DNA of 34,881 bases from Candidatus Heimdallarchaeota archaeon (GTDB lineage: Archaea; Asgardarchaeota; Heimdallarchaeia; Heimdallarchaeales; JAJRWK01), in assembly GCA_027061945.1 (NCBI GenBank), contig JAMOVR010000199.1:1-34881 (forward strand), read 5' to 3'. The stretch's first letter is position 1. Each line of letters opens with the position of its first letter. The notes beneath the pieces were generated by a model. The model saw nothing but the letters and a program-made list of their open reading frames with translations, ran no database searches and was not told the origin of the DNA. Below are positions 6,800 to 14,811 of the stretch, one piece after another. Position numbers and translations under genes: made by a program.

Positions 6800-9523
6800 A
6801 TGAGTAAAGAAGATAAGCCTCTCGTAATGTTCTTTGGTGAAGGAACAAAGGACATGAAGGACTTACTAGGTGGAAAGGGTGCCAACTTGTCTGAAATGAC
6901 TAGAATAGGTATTCCAGTACCACCAGGATTCACAATTACAACAGAAGTGTGCAGATATTATTATGCACATGGCGAAAAATATCCTGAAAATCTTAAAGAA
7001 TTAGTGGACAAAAATCTAAAAAGACTAGAAGAAGTAGCTGGTAGAAAGTTTGGCGACCCTGAAAAACCACTACTTGTATCTGTTCGTTCAGGTGCAAAAA
7101 TATCAATGCCTGGAATGATGGATACAATTCTTAATTTAGGCCTAAATGACCAAAGTGTAGAAGGTCTTGCTAAAGAAACAAACGATCCGCGTTTTGCGTG
7201 GGATTCTTATAGAAGATTTATTCAGATGTTTGGAAATGTTGTAATGGGCGTAAAAATGGAGAAATTCCACGAAAAATTAGAAGCAAAGAAAGAAAAATAC
7301 GGTGTTAAATATGACTACGAACTAAGCCCAGAGGCATTGAAAGAATTAGTTGAAGAATATAAACAAGTGTATAAGGAAGAAACAGGAGAAGATTTTCCAC
7401 AAGACCCATACAAACAATTGTGGATGGCAATAGAGGCAGTAATTAAATCATGGAACAACAAGAGGGCAATTGATTATAGAAACCATATGGGAATCCCTCA
7501 TGATCTTGGTACTGCAGTAAATATTCAAATGATGGTCTTTGGAAACATGGGAGATGATTCGGGTACAGGTGTATGCTTCACAAGAAATCCAAGTAATGGT
7601 AACAAAGAACTTTATGGTGAGTTCTTACCAAATGCTCAAGGAGAAGACGTGGTCGCCGGAATAAGAACTCCTTATCCTATCGAAAAATTAAAAGAAATGT
7701 TTCCTGATGTTTACGAACAATTAAAAGATACTGCAGAAAAACTAGAACGCCATTTCAAAGACATGCAGGACATAGAGTTCACAATAATGAAAGGAAAACT
7801 ATATCTCTTACAAACAAGAAATGGTAAAAGAACAGGTCTTGCTGCAGTAAAAATTGCTCACGACATGGTTCAAGAAGGGCTGATTGATAAGGAAGAAGCA
7901 ATTCTAAGAATCAAACCCCAAGACGTAGAATTCTGTATGTTTCCAAGAATTAATTGGGAAAATCCAAAGAAACATACGGTTAAAATTGACGGAAAAATTG
8001 TCGAAGCACCTCTTATTGGTAAAGGACTACCTGCAGGACCTGGTGCTGCAACTGGTGCAATAGTATTTGACAGCGATAAAGCGGAAGAAATGAAAAAAGA
8101 AAATCCCGATGTATCATTGATTTTAGTTAGAAATGAGACTAGTCCTGAAGATTTCCATGGGATGGTTGCTTCCGATGCAATAGTCACTATCCGAGGAGGT
8201 ATTACTTCTCATGCAGCGATAGTCTCCAGGCAATTAGGAAAAACATGCGTAGTTGGTTGTGAAGCTTCTGGGATGAGAATAAGAAAAACAGATGATGGCT
8301 ATGTTTTGGTTGGCCAAGATGGGACAACTCTCAAAGAAGGAGACATAATCACTGTAGATGGGTTTGAAGGTAGAATATACAAAGGTCGTCTTCCTGTATC
8401 AAGCGTAGCAGAAATGCCTCCAGAATTAGAAACCGTACTTGACTGGGCAGACAGTTTCGCAAAACTAAAAGTAAGAACAAACGCTGATAAACCTGACGAT
8501 ACCGCAACCGCCTTCAAATTTAAAGCAGTAGGGACTGGACTAGCAAGAACAGAACACCAATTCTTCGAAAAAGAACGCTTACCAATTGTCCAAGACATGA
8601 TTCTAGCAGAAACAGAAGAGGAAAGAGAAAAATACTTAGCAAAATTATTGGAATTCCAAAGAACAGACTTCGAAGGCTTGTTTAAAGTTGCAGAAGGAAA
8701 ACCTATTACAATAAGGCTTATTGACCCCCCATTACACGAATTCTTACCAAAGAAAGAAGAACTTGAAAAACAAATTAAAGAATTAGAAGAAACCGGTGGA
8801 GACCCCGAAAAACTAGCGAAATTGAAGAAAATGCTATTACGTGTAATGGATCTACATGAAGCAAATCCAATGCTAGGTCTCAGAGGATGCCGTTTAGGAA
8901 TTACTATGCCTGGAATTATAAGAATGCAAGTACGAGCTATAATTGAGGCGGCATTAAACGTAAAGTCAAAAGGAATCGAAGTTCATCCCGAAATAATGGT
9001 ACCATTAGTTGGATTTCCAGGTGAGTTTAAGCTAGTACGTAAGATTATAGATGAAACTGCAGAACAAGTAATGAAAGAGAGGAAACATACTATTGATTAT
9101 AAGGTCGGTACCATGATTGAGGTCCCAAGAGCAGCTCTTGCACCTGAAGAGATAGTTGAAGGAGAAAAAGGTGCGGAGTTCTTAAGTTTTGGAACAAATG
9201 ATCTTCACCAAATGACCCTCGGCATATCAAGGGATGATGCTGGAAAATTCTTGCCATATTATATTGAGCATGGAATCATTGAGGTTGATCCGTTCATAAG
9301 TATCGATCAGGGTGGAGTTGGTAGACTAATGAAACTATGCGTTGAAAACGCAAGAAAAGTTCGCCCTGATGTAAAAATTGGTATCTGTGGTGAACACGGC
9401 GGTGATCCCGTAAGCATTGAATTTTGTCATAACATTGGCTTAGATTATGTCTCCTGCTCACCATTTAGGGTACCTGTCGCAAGACTTGCCGCCGCTCATG
9501 CCGCATTAAAAAATAAAAATTAA
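6800..9523 (+). CDS. ppdK: Pyruvate, phosphate dikinase
   Basis: Cytosolic enzyme converting pyruvate, ATP and phosphate to phosphoenolpyruvate, AMP and pyrophosphate, reversibly. It links glycolysis and gluconeogenesis. Domains in order: ATP-grasp nucleotide-binding domain (LLGGKGANLSEM, RSGAKISMPGMMDT, DSGTGVCFTRNPSNG), the swivelling phosphohistidine domain with GGITSHAAIVSRQ (catalytic His471), and the C-terminal PEP/pyruvate TIM barrel (RLIDPPLHEFLP, EFLSFGTNDLHQM, GICGEHGGDP). At 907 residues it is the normal PPDK length and longer than PEP synthase. The start ATG 6800 has GGTGAG 4 nt upstream. It is monocistronic as far as visible. Confidence 0.97.
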   Translation: MSKEDKPLVMFFGEGTKDMKDLLGGKGANLSEMTRIGIPVPPGFTITTEVCRYYYAHGEKYPENLKELVDKNLKRLEEVAGRKFGDPEKPLLVSVRSGAKISMPGMMDTILNLGLNDQSVEGLAKETNDPRFAWDSYRRFIQMFGNVVMGVKMEKFHEKLEAKKEKYGVKYDYELSPEALKELVEEYKQVYKEETGEDFPQDPYKQLWMAIEAVIKSWNNKRAIDYRNHMGIPHDLGTAVNIQMMVFGNMGDDSGTGVCFTRNPSNGNKELYGEFLPNAQGEDVVAGIRTPYPIEKLKEMFPDVYEQLKDTAEKLERHFKDMQDIEFTIMKGKLYLLQTRNGKRTGLAAVKIAHDMVQEGLIDKEEAILRIKPQDVEFCMFPRINWENPKKHTVKIDGKIVEAPLIGKGLPAGPGAATGAIVFDSDKAEEMKKENPDVSLILVRNETSPEDFHGMVASDAIVTIRGGITSHAAIVSRQLGKTCVVGCEASGMRIRKTDDGYVLVGQDGTTLKEGDIITVDGFEGRIYKGRLPVSSVAEMPPELETVLDWADSFAKLKVRTNADKPDDTATAFKFKAVGTGLARTEHQFFEKERLPIVQDMILAETEEEREKYLAKLLEFQRTDFEGLFKVAEGKPITIRLIDPPLHEFLPKKEELEKQIKELEETGGDPEKLAKLKKMLLRVMDLHEANPMLGLRGCRLGITMPGIIRMQVRAIIEAALNVKSKGIEVHPEIMVPLVGFPGEFKLVRKIIDETAEQVMKERKHTIDYKVGTMIEVPRAALAPEEIVEGEKGAEFLSFGTNDLHQMTLGISRDDAGKFLPYYIEHGIIEVDPFISIDQGGVGRLMKLCVENARKVRPDVKIGICGEHGGDPVSIEFCHNIGLDYVSCSPFRVPVARLAAAHAALKNKN

Positions 9524-9560
9524 ATAAAACACCGTCTTACTAAAAATCTAAAATAATTCT

Positions 9561-9575
9561 CCCCTCCCCTTTTTT
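9561..9575 (+). terminator. Possible T-tract terminator after ppdK
   Basis: A pyrimidine run CCCCTCCCCTTTTTT lies about 40 nt past the ppdK stop. Archaeal termination commonly uses T-tracts. There is no associated hairpin. Confidence 0.35.
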
Positions 9576-9760
9576 ATGAAATATGAAACAAACCCTAAAA
9601 ACAAAAAATAAAACATTAAAACTGTAAAACGCTATATTTCAAGATATATTTTTATGAACAAACAAATAAAACAAAAGCAATCATTATAAGCACACCATAA
9701 ATACATAACAATAGAGTTAAATTATAACGTTAAGTTAAACAAATTGATTGGTGTAGCTTC

Positions 9761-10072
9761 ATGGTACAAAGAGCAAGGATCAGACTATTAGGAACAGACC
9801 CAAAAGTCCTAAATCAAGTATGTGACGAACTCAAAAAAATATCTGAAAGAACCGGCGTAAGAATGAAAGGACCTATTCCGCTCCCAACAAAAAAAGTCAT
9901 TATTCCCGTAAGAAAAAGTCCTTGCGGAAATGGTACAAATACGTGGGATCATTGGGAGCTAAGAATCCATAAAAGAGTTATTGACATGGATGCTGAAGAA
10001 AAAGCGATGAGATTACTAATGAGAGTAAGTGTTCCAGAAGACATAAGAATTGAGGTCGAACTTCTATCTTAA
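9761..10072 (+). CDS. rps10: Small ribosomal subunit protein uS10
   Basis: Ribosomal protein of the 30S head, 103 residues, the usual archaeal length. The sequence is typical: [20 protein letters not shown], then the loop [20 protein letters not shown], and [15 protein letters not shown] towards the end. In many archaea this gene follows the elongation factor 1A gene. Here it stands alone, preceded by ~240 nt of AT-rich DNA with TATA-like stretches (TTATAAG near 9684-9690 and TTATAACG at 9722-9729). GGTG at 9750-9753 precedes ATG 9761. The short gap after it holds a mini-element remnant. Confidence 0.96.
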   Translation: MVQRARIRLLGTDPKVLNQVCDELKKISERTGVRMKGPIPLPTKKVIIPVRKSPCGNGTNTWDHWELRIHKRVIDMDAEEKAMRLLMRVSVPEDIRIEVELLS

Positions 10073-10152
10073 ACAATTAACCTTTTAACACAAATTTTAT
10101 AGCATTTATCATTATCATGATTTTATTCTTCAGTATAAATTTAACTTTCTCT

Positions 10153-10312
10153 GCGGTAAATCCCCTTCCGAAAGGGAGGGAATGAAATCCGAAAACATCA
10201 TATGTTTTTTTGTATATGTTTTTCTTGCAGGGCTGGGACGGCCCGTAGCGCCTGTGGAGAGAGTCTCCTCTGTGAAGCAGGAAGCCCCTCGCAAAAGCAA
10301 GGGGTAGTTCAC
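10153..10312 (+). mobile_element. IS200/IS605-type mini-element remnant (left end + TnpB tail + right end)
   Basis: A ~160-nt remnant with three recognisable parts. First, a left-end-like hairpin, CCCCTTCC-GAAA-GGGAGGGA (10162-10181), flanked by CGG and CCG that can extend the stem. Second, a 27-codon open stretch 10227-10307 reading AGLGRPVAPVERVSSVKQEA and ending at TAG; this matches the usual C-terminal tail of archaeal TnpB. Third, a right-end hairpin CCCCTCGC-AAAA-GCAAGGGG followed by TAGTTCAC. No tnpA or body of tnpB remains. In active elements this 3' region overlaps the omega-RNA of TnpB, so the remnant could still specify an omega-RNA-like transcript (inference). Minus-strand ORFs listed across it are not genes. 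Confidence 0.65.
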
Positions 10313-10364
10313 AAAACAAAAATAAGTAAAAAATAAAAAGAGCACCTATGGTTTCTATTTAGTA

Positions 10365-11360
10365 ATGAAAGAAGTCAAAATTATAGTCCCCAAAAAACAC
10401 GAAGATGTCTTACTGGATCTCGTAGAGAAAACCGGTCTAAAAGGACAAAAGTTTGATACGGAAGATGACTTAATGTACCTTTTTTTCATTGATACGGAAT
10501 ATATTAGTTCACTGGTTAATGAAGCGAAAAAACGGGGAATTGGCTCTGCTTTTGGAACAATAGTTATTTCTGAAGTGATAATGGTAGGAGAAGAACAATA
10601 TCCTGAACCAAAGTTAATACCTAGAAGGGGAGTAAACGTAGAAGAACTTATTAGCTCCCTAAAACCCACAGCTACCGTATCAGTCACATACATATTATTA
10701 ACAACAATTGCAGCCGTCTTGGCGGCACTAGGCCTATTTTACGACAGTGTAGTTACAATTATCGCCTCCATGATAGTTGCACCACTAATGGGCCCTATCG
10801 CCCTAACGGCAGTTGGTCTAATATATCCTGAAGGAAAAATTCTCAAACAAGGAATAATTGCAGAAATAATTGGCTTAATACTGTCTATACTAATCGGTAT
10901 TATAACCGGTTTTATACTGCCAAAAGCAGAACCAAGCAGAGAAATGCTAATAAGAGCAGTCCTCTCCCCAGACGTTTTCTGGTTCGCAGTGTTTAGTGGG
11001 GCCGCTGCAGGAGTCATTATTTCTAAAGGAATGGATCTCTCAATCGTAGGGGTCGCTATTGCCGCCTCCTTAGCCCCGCCCGCAGTAAATACCGGGCTCC
11101 TAATCGCACAAGGATATCCCATGTTAGCATTAAACGCTTCAATAATTGTACTCCTAAACGTTTTAGCAATAGACTTTTCCTGCAGTCTAATGTTCCACTT
11201 CTACGGCATCACTGAAACAGCAGGAGTATCAGAACGACAAACCAAGAAAAGCAAAAAATTAAACGCCCTAGTAATTATGGTAGTAGGCGGACTAATAGTT
11301 GTAATTGGAGTCTTTATCTTATTAAGAGGCCATGTCATAGAAGCGTTATTTAATTCTTAA
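10365..11360 (+). CDS. DUF389 family integral membrane protein
   Basis: A 331-residue protein of the DUF389 family, biochemical role unknown. The first ~95 residues form a soluble alpha/beta domain (MKEVKIIVPKKHEDVLLDLV, then EVIMVGEEQYPEPK). A membrane region follows with about six hydrophobic helices between residues 105 and 325. Two stretches I associate with the family are visible: ASMIVAPLMGPIAL near residue 130 and GVAIAASLAPPAVNTGLLIA near residue 230. These Pro/Gly-rich re-entrant-like segments suggest a transport or channel role, but that is inference. The gene sits between two IS605-type remnants, with its ATG ~50 nt after the right end of the first. Confidence 0.85.
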   Translation: MKEVKIIVPKKHEDVLLDLVEKTGLKGQKFDTEDDLMYLFFIDTEYISSLVNEAKKRGIGSAFGTIVISEVIMVGEEQYPEPKLIPRRGVNVEELISSLKPTATVSVTYILLTTIAAVLAALGLFYDSVVTIIASMIVAPLMGPIALTAVGLIYPEGKILKQGIIAEIIGLILSILIGIITGFILPKAEPSREMLIRAVLSPDVFWFAVFSGAAAGVIISKGMDLSIVGVAIAASLAPPAVNTGLLIAQGYPMLALNASIIVLLNVLAIDFSCSLMFHFYGITETAGVSERQTKKSKKLNALVIMVVGGLIVVIGVFILLRGHVIEALFNS

Positions 11361-11367
11361 CTAGTAT

Positions 11368-11690
11368 TAGTGAACTACCCCTTGCTTTGGCAAGGAGTTT
11401 CCTGCTTCATCAAGAAGACTTTCCCCAAGACTACTTCCTTTATTTATTGTAAGAAATGGTTCGGAGTATTTCTTTAGAATTCTCTCCGCAGTCGCTACGG
11501 TGAGTTCCGCCCCGGTCTTGATTTTGAGATGTTTAGAAAAGCGTTGTAGTCCCTGTATGCTTCCCACCCGCAAGCAAAAAACACAAACAAATACTCTGTC
11601 GCTTAGTTTTAGCTCGGTAATAGTTTTTTCGCACACGGCACACTTCTTGCTAGTGTAATGGGGGGAGACTTTTGTTATAATATGTTTTAA
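11368..11690 (-). pseudogene. Decayed tnpB 3' fragment with right end (IS200/IS605 family)
   Basis: On the minus strand the fragment begins near 11690 and reads KVSPHYTSKKCAVCE, the usual run into the TnpB zinc finger. LSDRVFVCVFC follows, giving C-x2-C ... C-x2-C. The next conserved block, RDYNAFLNI (RuvC-III Asp region), is present but in another frame, so at least one frameshift has occurred. The tail continues as LKIKTGAELTVATAERI, and the canonical MKQETPCQSKG-stop is again in a different frame. A right-end hairpin and TAGTTCAC close it at 11370. Everything upstream of the zinc finger is gone and no left end is seen. The last ~170 nt are clearly related to the remnant at 28.9 kb. ORF 11367-11636 is only part of this fossil. 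Confidence 0.8.
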
Positions 11691-11794
11691 AAAAGGATTT
11701 GATTAATAATGTTGATGCCTCTTTTATAAAGAAGCTGTCCACCCATGAAAAACAAGGCTTAAAATAATTATGTTATGGGATTAACTTGAGAAGC

Positions 11795-13348
11795 ATGGTT
11801 GAAATAATCAAAGACCTAATTGAAAATAACTACAAAGGATGCACGGTTCGTGATATCTTAACAGATGAAAAAGTAAGAAAAAGAATTATTGAAGACAAAG
11901 GTGTCCGAGGAAACGACCGAGCCAAAGAGTTAGTGATGGATAAACTTGCTGTTGGAGGAAAAGTTCTGTTAACAGGCCCTACAGGTGAAGCTAAAACATT
12001 ATTCGCAAGATTGGTTTTAGATTACATTGTCTCAGAAGTCAATAATAGAAAATATCACATCAAAGGATGTCCCTTCTTGGAAGATGCTTACTATATTATC
12101 GAGGTCATCAATAATTTTGATAAAAACCCCTTTGCCAGCGTATCTGTGCTTCAGTCATTATGCCCTTATTGTAGGCACACTGTAGAAGAAGTTATTAAAG
12201 AAGGCACGAAATTGGACGTAAAACTTGATAATCTCGATCAAGTCATTAAAATCGGTAAAGAACTACCCAAGCTATTAGAAAAAATACCCGTAGAAAAAAC
12301 CATTGTCAGGAGAGCACAGATAGATCCAAGGACAGATCCTGAAAGCCTTTACATGCTTATTGCAGGAGTTGAGAACTTGGAAGTATTGTTAGGTGGCGAG
12401 ACCAAAGAAACTTTCAATCCCGCCGCTCACAAAGTCGGAGTTCTTTCTCAAGGGTTTTTGGTAGTAAACGAGATCCAAAGGCTACCGCTGTCCTTATTAG
12501 AATCATTAATGGGCTTCTTGGAAGACCCACAAGGGATCAAGTATAATCTTTTAGGTCAGACAATTTACGTAGATGGTGCAATTATCTTCACTTCAAACGC
12601 TCCCCTCACAGTGTTTGGAGAAGAGTCCCAACCAATTATAAACCGTGTTCCTGAAGTGTTATGGCCCGCTCGTTCTGTCGAGGAAAGAAAGAAAATCGTG
12701 GCCGATATGTTCAGAGACCACTTAGTCGTTTTAAGACACCACGTTCCACCTAATCCTTCTATAATTAGACTATTCGAATTATCTGGTGAGGGTTACAAAG
12801 ACTTTGTGTCAAGACTTGCTGTAGAATTTATCGCCCATGTCGCCAGCGAATCTATCCCTTCAGGTCTCCAATCCGATAAAATCACCAAACTAGAAAGCAG
12901 AAAAGCTAGGAACGAATTCTACGCCGCCCTAGAAGAAATCCACAACCCACAAAAATCCCCCCACATAGACCTAAGAACCCTCAATAACGCCATAGGTGAA
13001 ATGGTAATTAGGACAGAGACAGAGATCGAAGGAATGAAGGTAATCACTTTAGAACATGTCAGAAAAACCCTTGAAAACTATGATATCGATCCCAGATACG
13101 TAAATGAAGCGCTCCAAGCAATTAAAATGAGTATTAGATCACACATCAGAGAAGGAAAGCTAAGTATTAGTGTAGAAGACGTAACAGAAGACTTAGACCG
13201 CTTGACAAGTCTTACTCCTGAACAACTAGACGAGATAATTATTTCTTATGAAAAAATCGAAACAGATGACGAAAACATCAAGAAAAAACTATTAGAAATT
13301 CTACGCCCAAGTTATGAACAGCTATTATCACTAGAATTTATGAAATAA
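11795..13348 (+). CDS. MoxR/ChlI-like AAA+ ATPase with atypical Walker motifs
   Basis: AAA+ ATPase of the MoxR / Mg-chelatase I-like group, first gene of the five-gene cluster. With ATG 11795 as start (517 residues), Walker A is GPTGEAKT (61-68), with Ala where most P-loops have Gly, as also occurs in ChlI-type proteins. Walker B reads FLVVNE (221-226), with Asn in place of the usual Asp. Sensor 1 is FTSNA (~265-269), and INRVPE supplies a candidate arginine finger. An insertion between Walker A and B contains C92 and the pair C123-PY-C126, possibly a metal site. The C-terminal third is helical lid. MoxR ATPases normally work with a VWA partner, which is the next gene. The ORF-track TTG 11786 is the alternative start; a TATA-like TTAAAATAATTA ~30 nt upstream fits a leaderless message. 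Confidence 0.85.
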   Translation: MVEIIKDLIENNYKGCTVRDILTDEKVRKRIIEDKGVRGNDRAKELVMDKLAVGGKVLLTGPTGEAKTLFARLVLDYIVSEVNNRKYHIKGCPFLEDAYYIIEVINNFDKNPFASVSVLQSLCPYCRHTVEEVIKEGTKLDVKLDNLDQVIKIGKELPKLLEKIPVEKTIVRRAQIDPRTDPESLYMLIAGVENLEVLLGGETKETFNPAAHKVGVLSQGFLVVNEIQRLPLSLLESLMGFLEDPQGIKYNLLGQTIYVDGAIIFTSNAPLTVFGEESQPIINRVPEVLWPARSVEERKKIVADMFRDHLVVLRHHVPPNPSIIRLFELSGEGYKDFVSRLAVEFIAHVASESIPSGLQSDKITKLESRKARNEFYAALEEIHNPQKSPHIDLRTLNNAIGEMVIRTETEIEGMKVITLEHVRKTLENYDIDPRYVNEALQAIKMSIRSHIREGKLSISVEDVTEDLDRLTSLTPEQLDEIIISYEKIETDDENIKKKLLEILRPSYEQLLSLEFMK

Positions 13349-13422
13349 TAATTAATCTTAAAACATCTTTAATTAATTACTTTCAAACTCCAAAAACATT
13401 GATTGGATGGAGTGCAATAACA

Positions 13423-14811
13423 ATGCCTCATAGAATAAAAGAAATTACTGAAGGATCAATTCCTGACCCATTATTCACTATTAGTGGAGAAAATCTCGAA
13501 ATAAGTTTCTCAGATGCAGCAAGATTACTTCAAGCTTGGAGAAATCCTATCAAAGCTAGGGGAATACGTGAAGGGATTGTTGTTTCTTTGGTTAACGAGT
13601 CAAAATTGGCCATAGAAGTTATTTCTAATAAGCTAATGTACACTCCTCTTTCTCGGGAAGAAGAAGAACAACTAATAGATGAACTAAAAGTACTTAGATA
13701 CATGATTGCTAGGGCTTTGCCAGAAGCTTTAGAGTTAGTAACACAGGACAAATTAATTACGGAAGAAGATATCCGAAAATTCATTCAACGACATCTCCAA
13801 AGCTTAAAAGAGGAATACGGAGAAATAAAAGGCGCTCGTAAAATATTAAATCGCCTTCAAGAAATAACTGATCTTGAGATCGTAGATAGTTATGGAAACA
13901 AAAGGAGAGTACGAAAAGACGAAGTCATTGAGTTTCTTGGTTCCATTCTTGGTTCATTTTTAGCAAAACAAGCGGCTTTACAACCGTTAACGGGCGTAAC
14001 TGCCAGGCCAATTGGGAAAGTACTTCCCATATACACATACAAAGCAGCGGCGATAACTTCTACTTCAGTACCTCCCAAAAGTATAGATCGTGATGATATA
14101 AGAGTCTTGGATAAAGACCGGATGTCTTTAGTATCTCTAATTGTAGATATGAGCCAGTCGATGAGAAGAGTCGTTTTTGAACAAGGCCTCTCAAGACTGG
14201 ACGGAGCATTACTAACCTCTTTAGGTCTATATTATTTCTTTAATAGGATAAACAGGAAAAAAGGGCGATTAATTAAACCCTTTAAAATGGCTATTGTGCC
14301 AGTCACTAAAACCCCCCACGTAGTTGATGATAACAAAAAACTTGAGGAATTATTATTAAAAGCTAAAGCAGAAGGACGTACACGCTTGGTTCATGCGTTG
14401 ATCGAAGCAATAAATCATGCAAGAAAACAAAAAACAAAAAGTATACAAGCAGAACAACATGTCTCTTTAATTTTTATTACTGATGGCCGGCCAAATGTTC
14501 CCTATCCCGGGCCATTACCTGGTCATCCTAGTGAAGGGTTTAAAGAATATCTCCGAAAAAGAGATATTTCTGAAGACATGAAACAATGTATGCTTCAGTT
14601 AAACCAATTATTTAATTATCTAAAAATGGACAAATCAGTACAATGGTCAATACAATACTTTCTTATCGCTCCACAAGGATCAGAAAAATCTCCGATATAT
14701 AGAGATACTGAACGAATGCTTCGTGGAATAACTCAGCCAATTCTTGTTGACCCTGCAAAATTAGAACATTTAGCATCACAAATAGCGAGGGAGAGCCTTG
14801 CAAACTACTAA
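13423..14811 (+). CDS. VWA-domain protein, MoxR partner
   Basis: Von Willebrand factor A domain protein, 462 residues from ATG 13423 (GGAG 10 nt upstream; TTG 13399 is the alternative). The N-terminal ~230 residues are mostly helical (LSREEEEQLIDELKVLRYMI) and unrecognised. The VWA domain then begins at SLVSLIVDMSQS, with a complete MIDAS metal site: DMSQS (242-246), Thr320 in GRTRLVHAL and Asp354 in FITDGRPN. In ChlI/ChlD, RavA/ViaA and NorQ/NorD pairs, the AAA+ ring and the VWA protein act together to insert metals or remodel proteins. The order here predicts the same partnership. Its 3' end overlaps the next gene by 14 nt, so the two are translationally coupled. Confidence 0.85.
   Translation: MPHRIKEITEGSIPDPLFTISGENLEISFSDAARLLQAWRNPIKARGIREGIVVSLVNESKLAIEVISNKLMYTPLSREEEEQLIDELKVLRYMIARALPEALELVTQDKLITEEDIRKFIQRHLQSLKEEYGEIKGARKILNRLQEITDLEIVDSYGNKRRVRKDEVIEFLGSILGSFLAKQAALQPLTGVTARPIGKVLPIYTYKAAAITSTSVPPKSIDRDDIRVLDKDRMSLVSLIVDMSQSMRRVVFEQGLSRLDGALLTSLGLYYFFNRINRKKGRLIKPFKMAIVPVTKTPHVVDDNKKLEELLLKAKAEGRTRLVHALIEAINHARKQKTKSIQAEQHVSLIFITDGRPNVPYPGPLPGHPSEGFKEYLRKRDISEDMKQCMLQLNQLFNYLKMDKSVQWSIQYFLIAPQGSEKSPIYRDTERMLRGITQPILVDPAKLEHLASQIARESLANY
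14787..14793 (+). promoter_or_regulatory. Shine-Dalgarno supporting a TTG start
   Basis: GAGGGAG lies 4 nt before TTG 14798, inside the end of the VWA gene. It supports both the TTG start and translational coupling. Confidence 0.6.

Noticed and set aside
10077-10345. Two overlapping minus-strand ORFs (80 and 71 aa)
   Set aside because: They are translations of the hairpins and TnpB-tail sequence of the mini-element on the other strand, with no ribosome binding site or recognisable domain.
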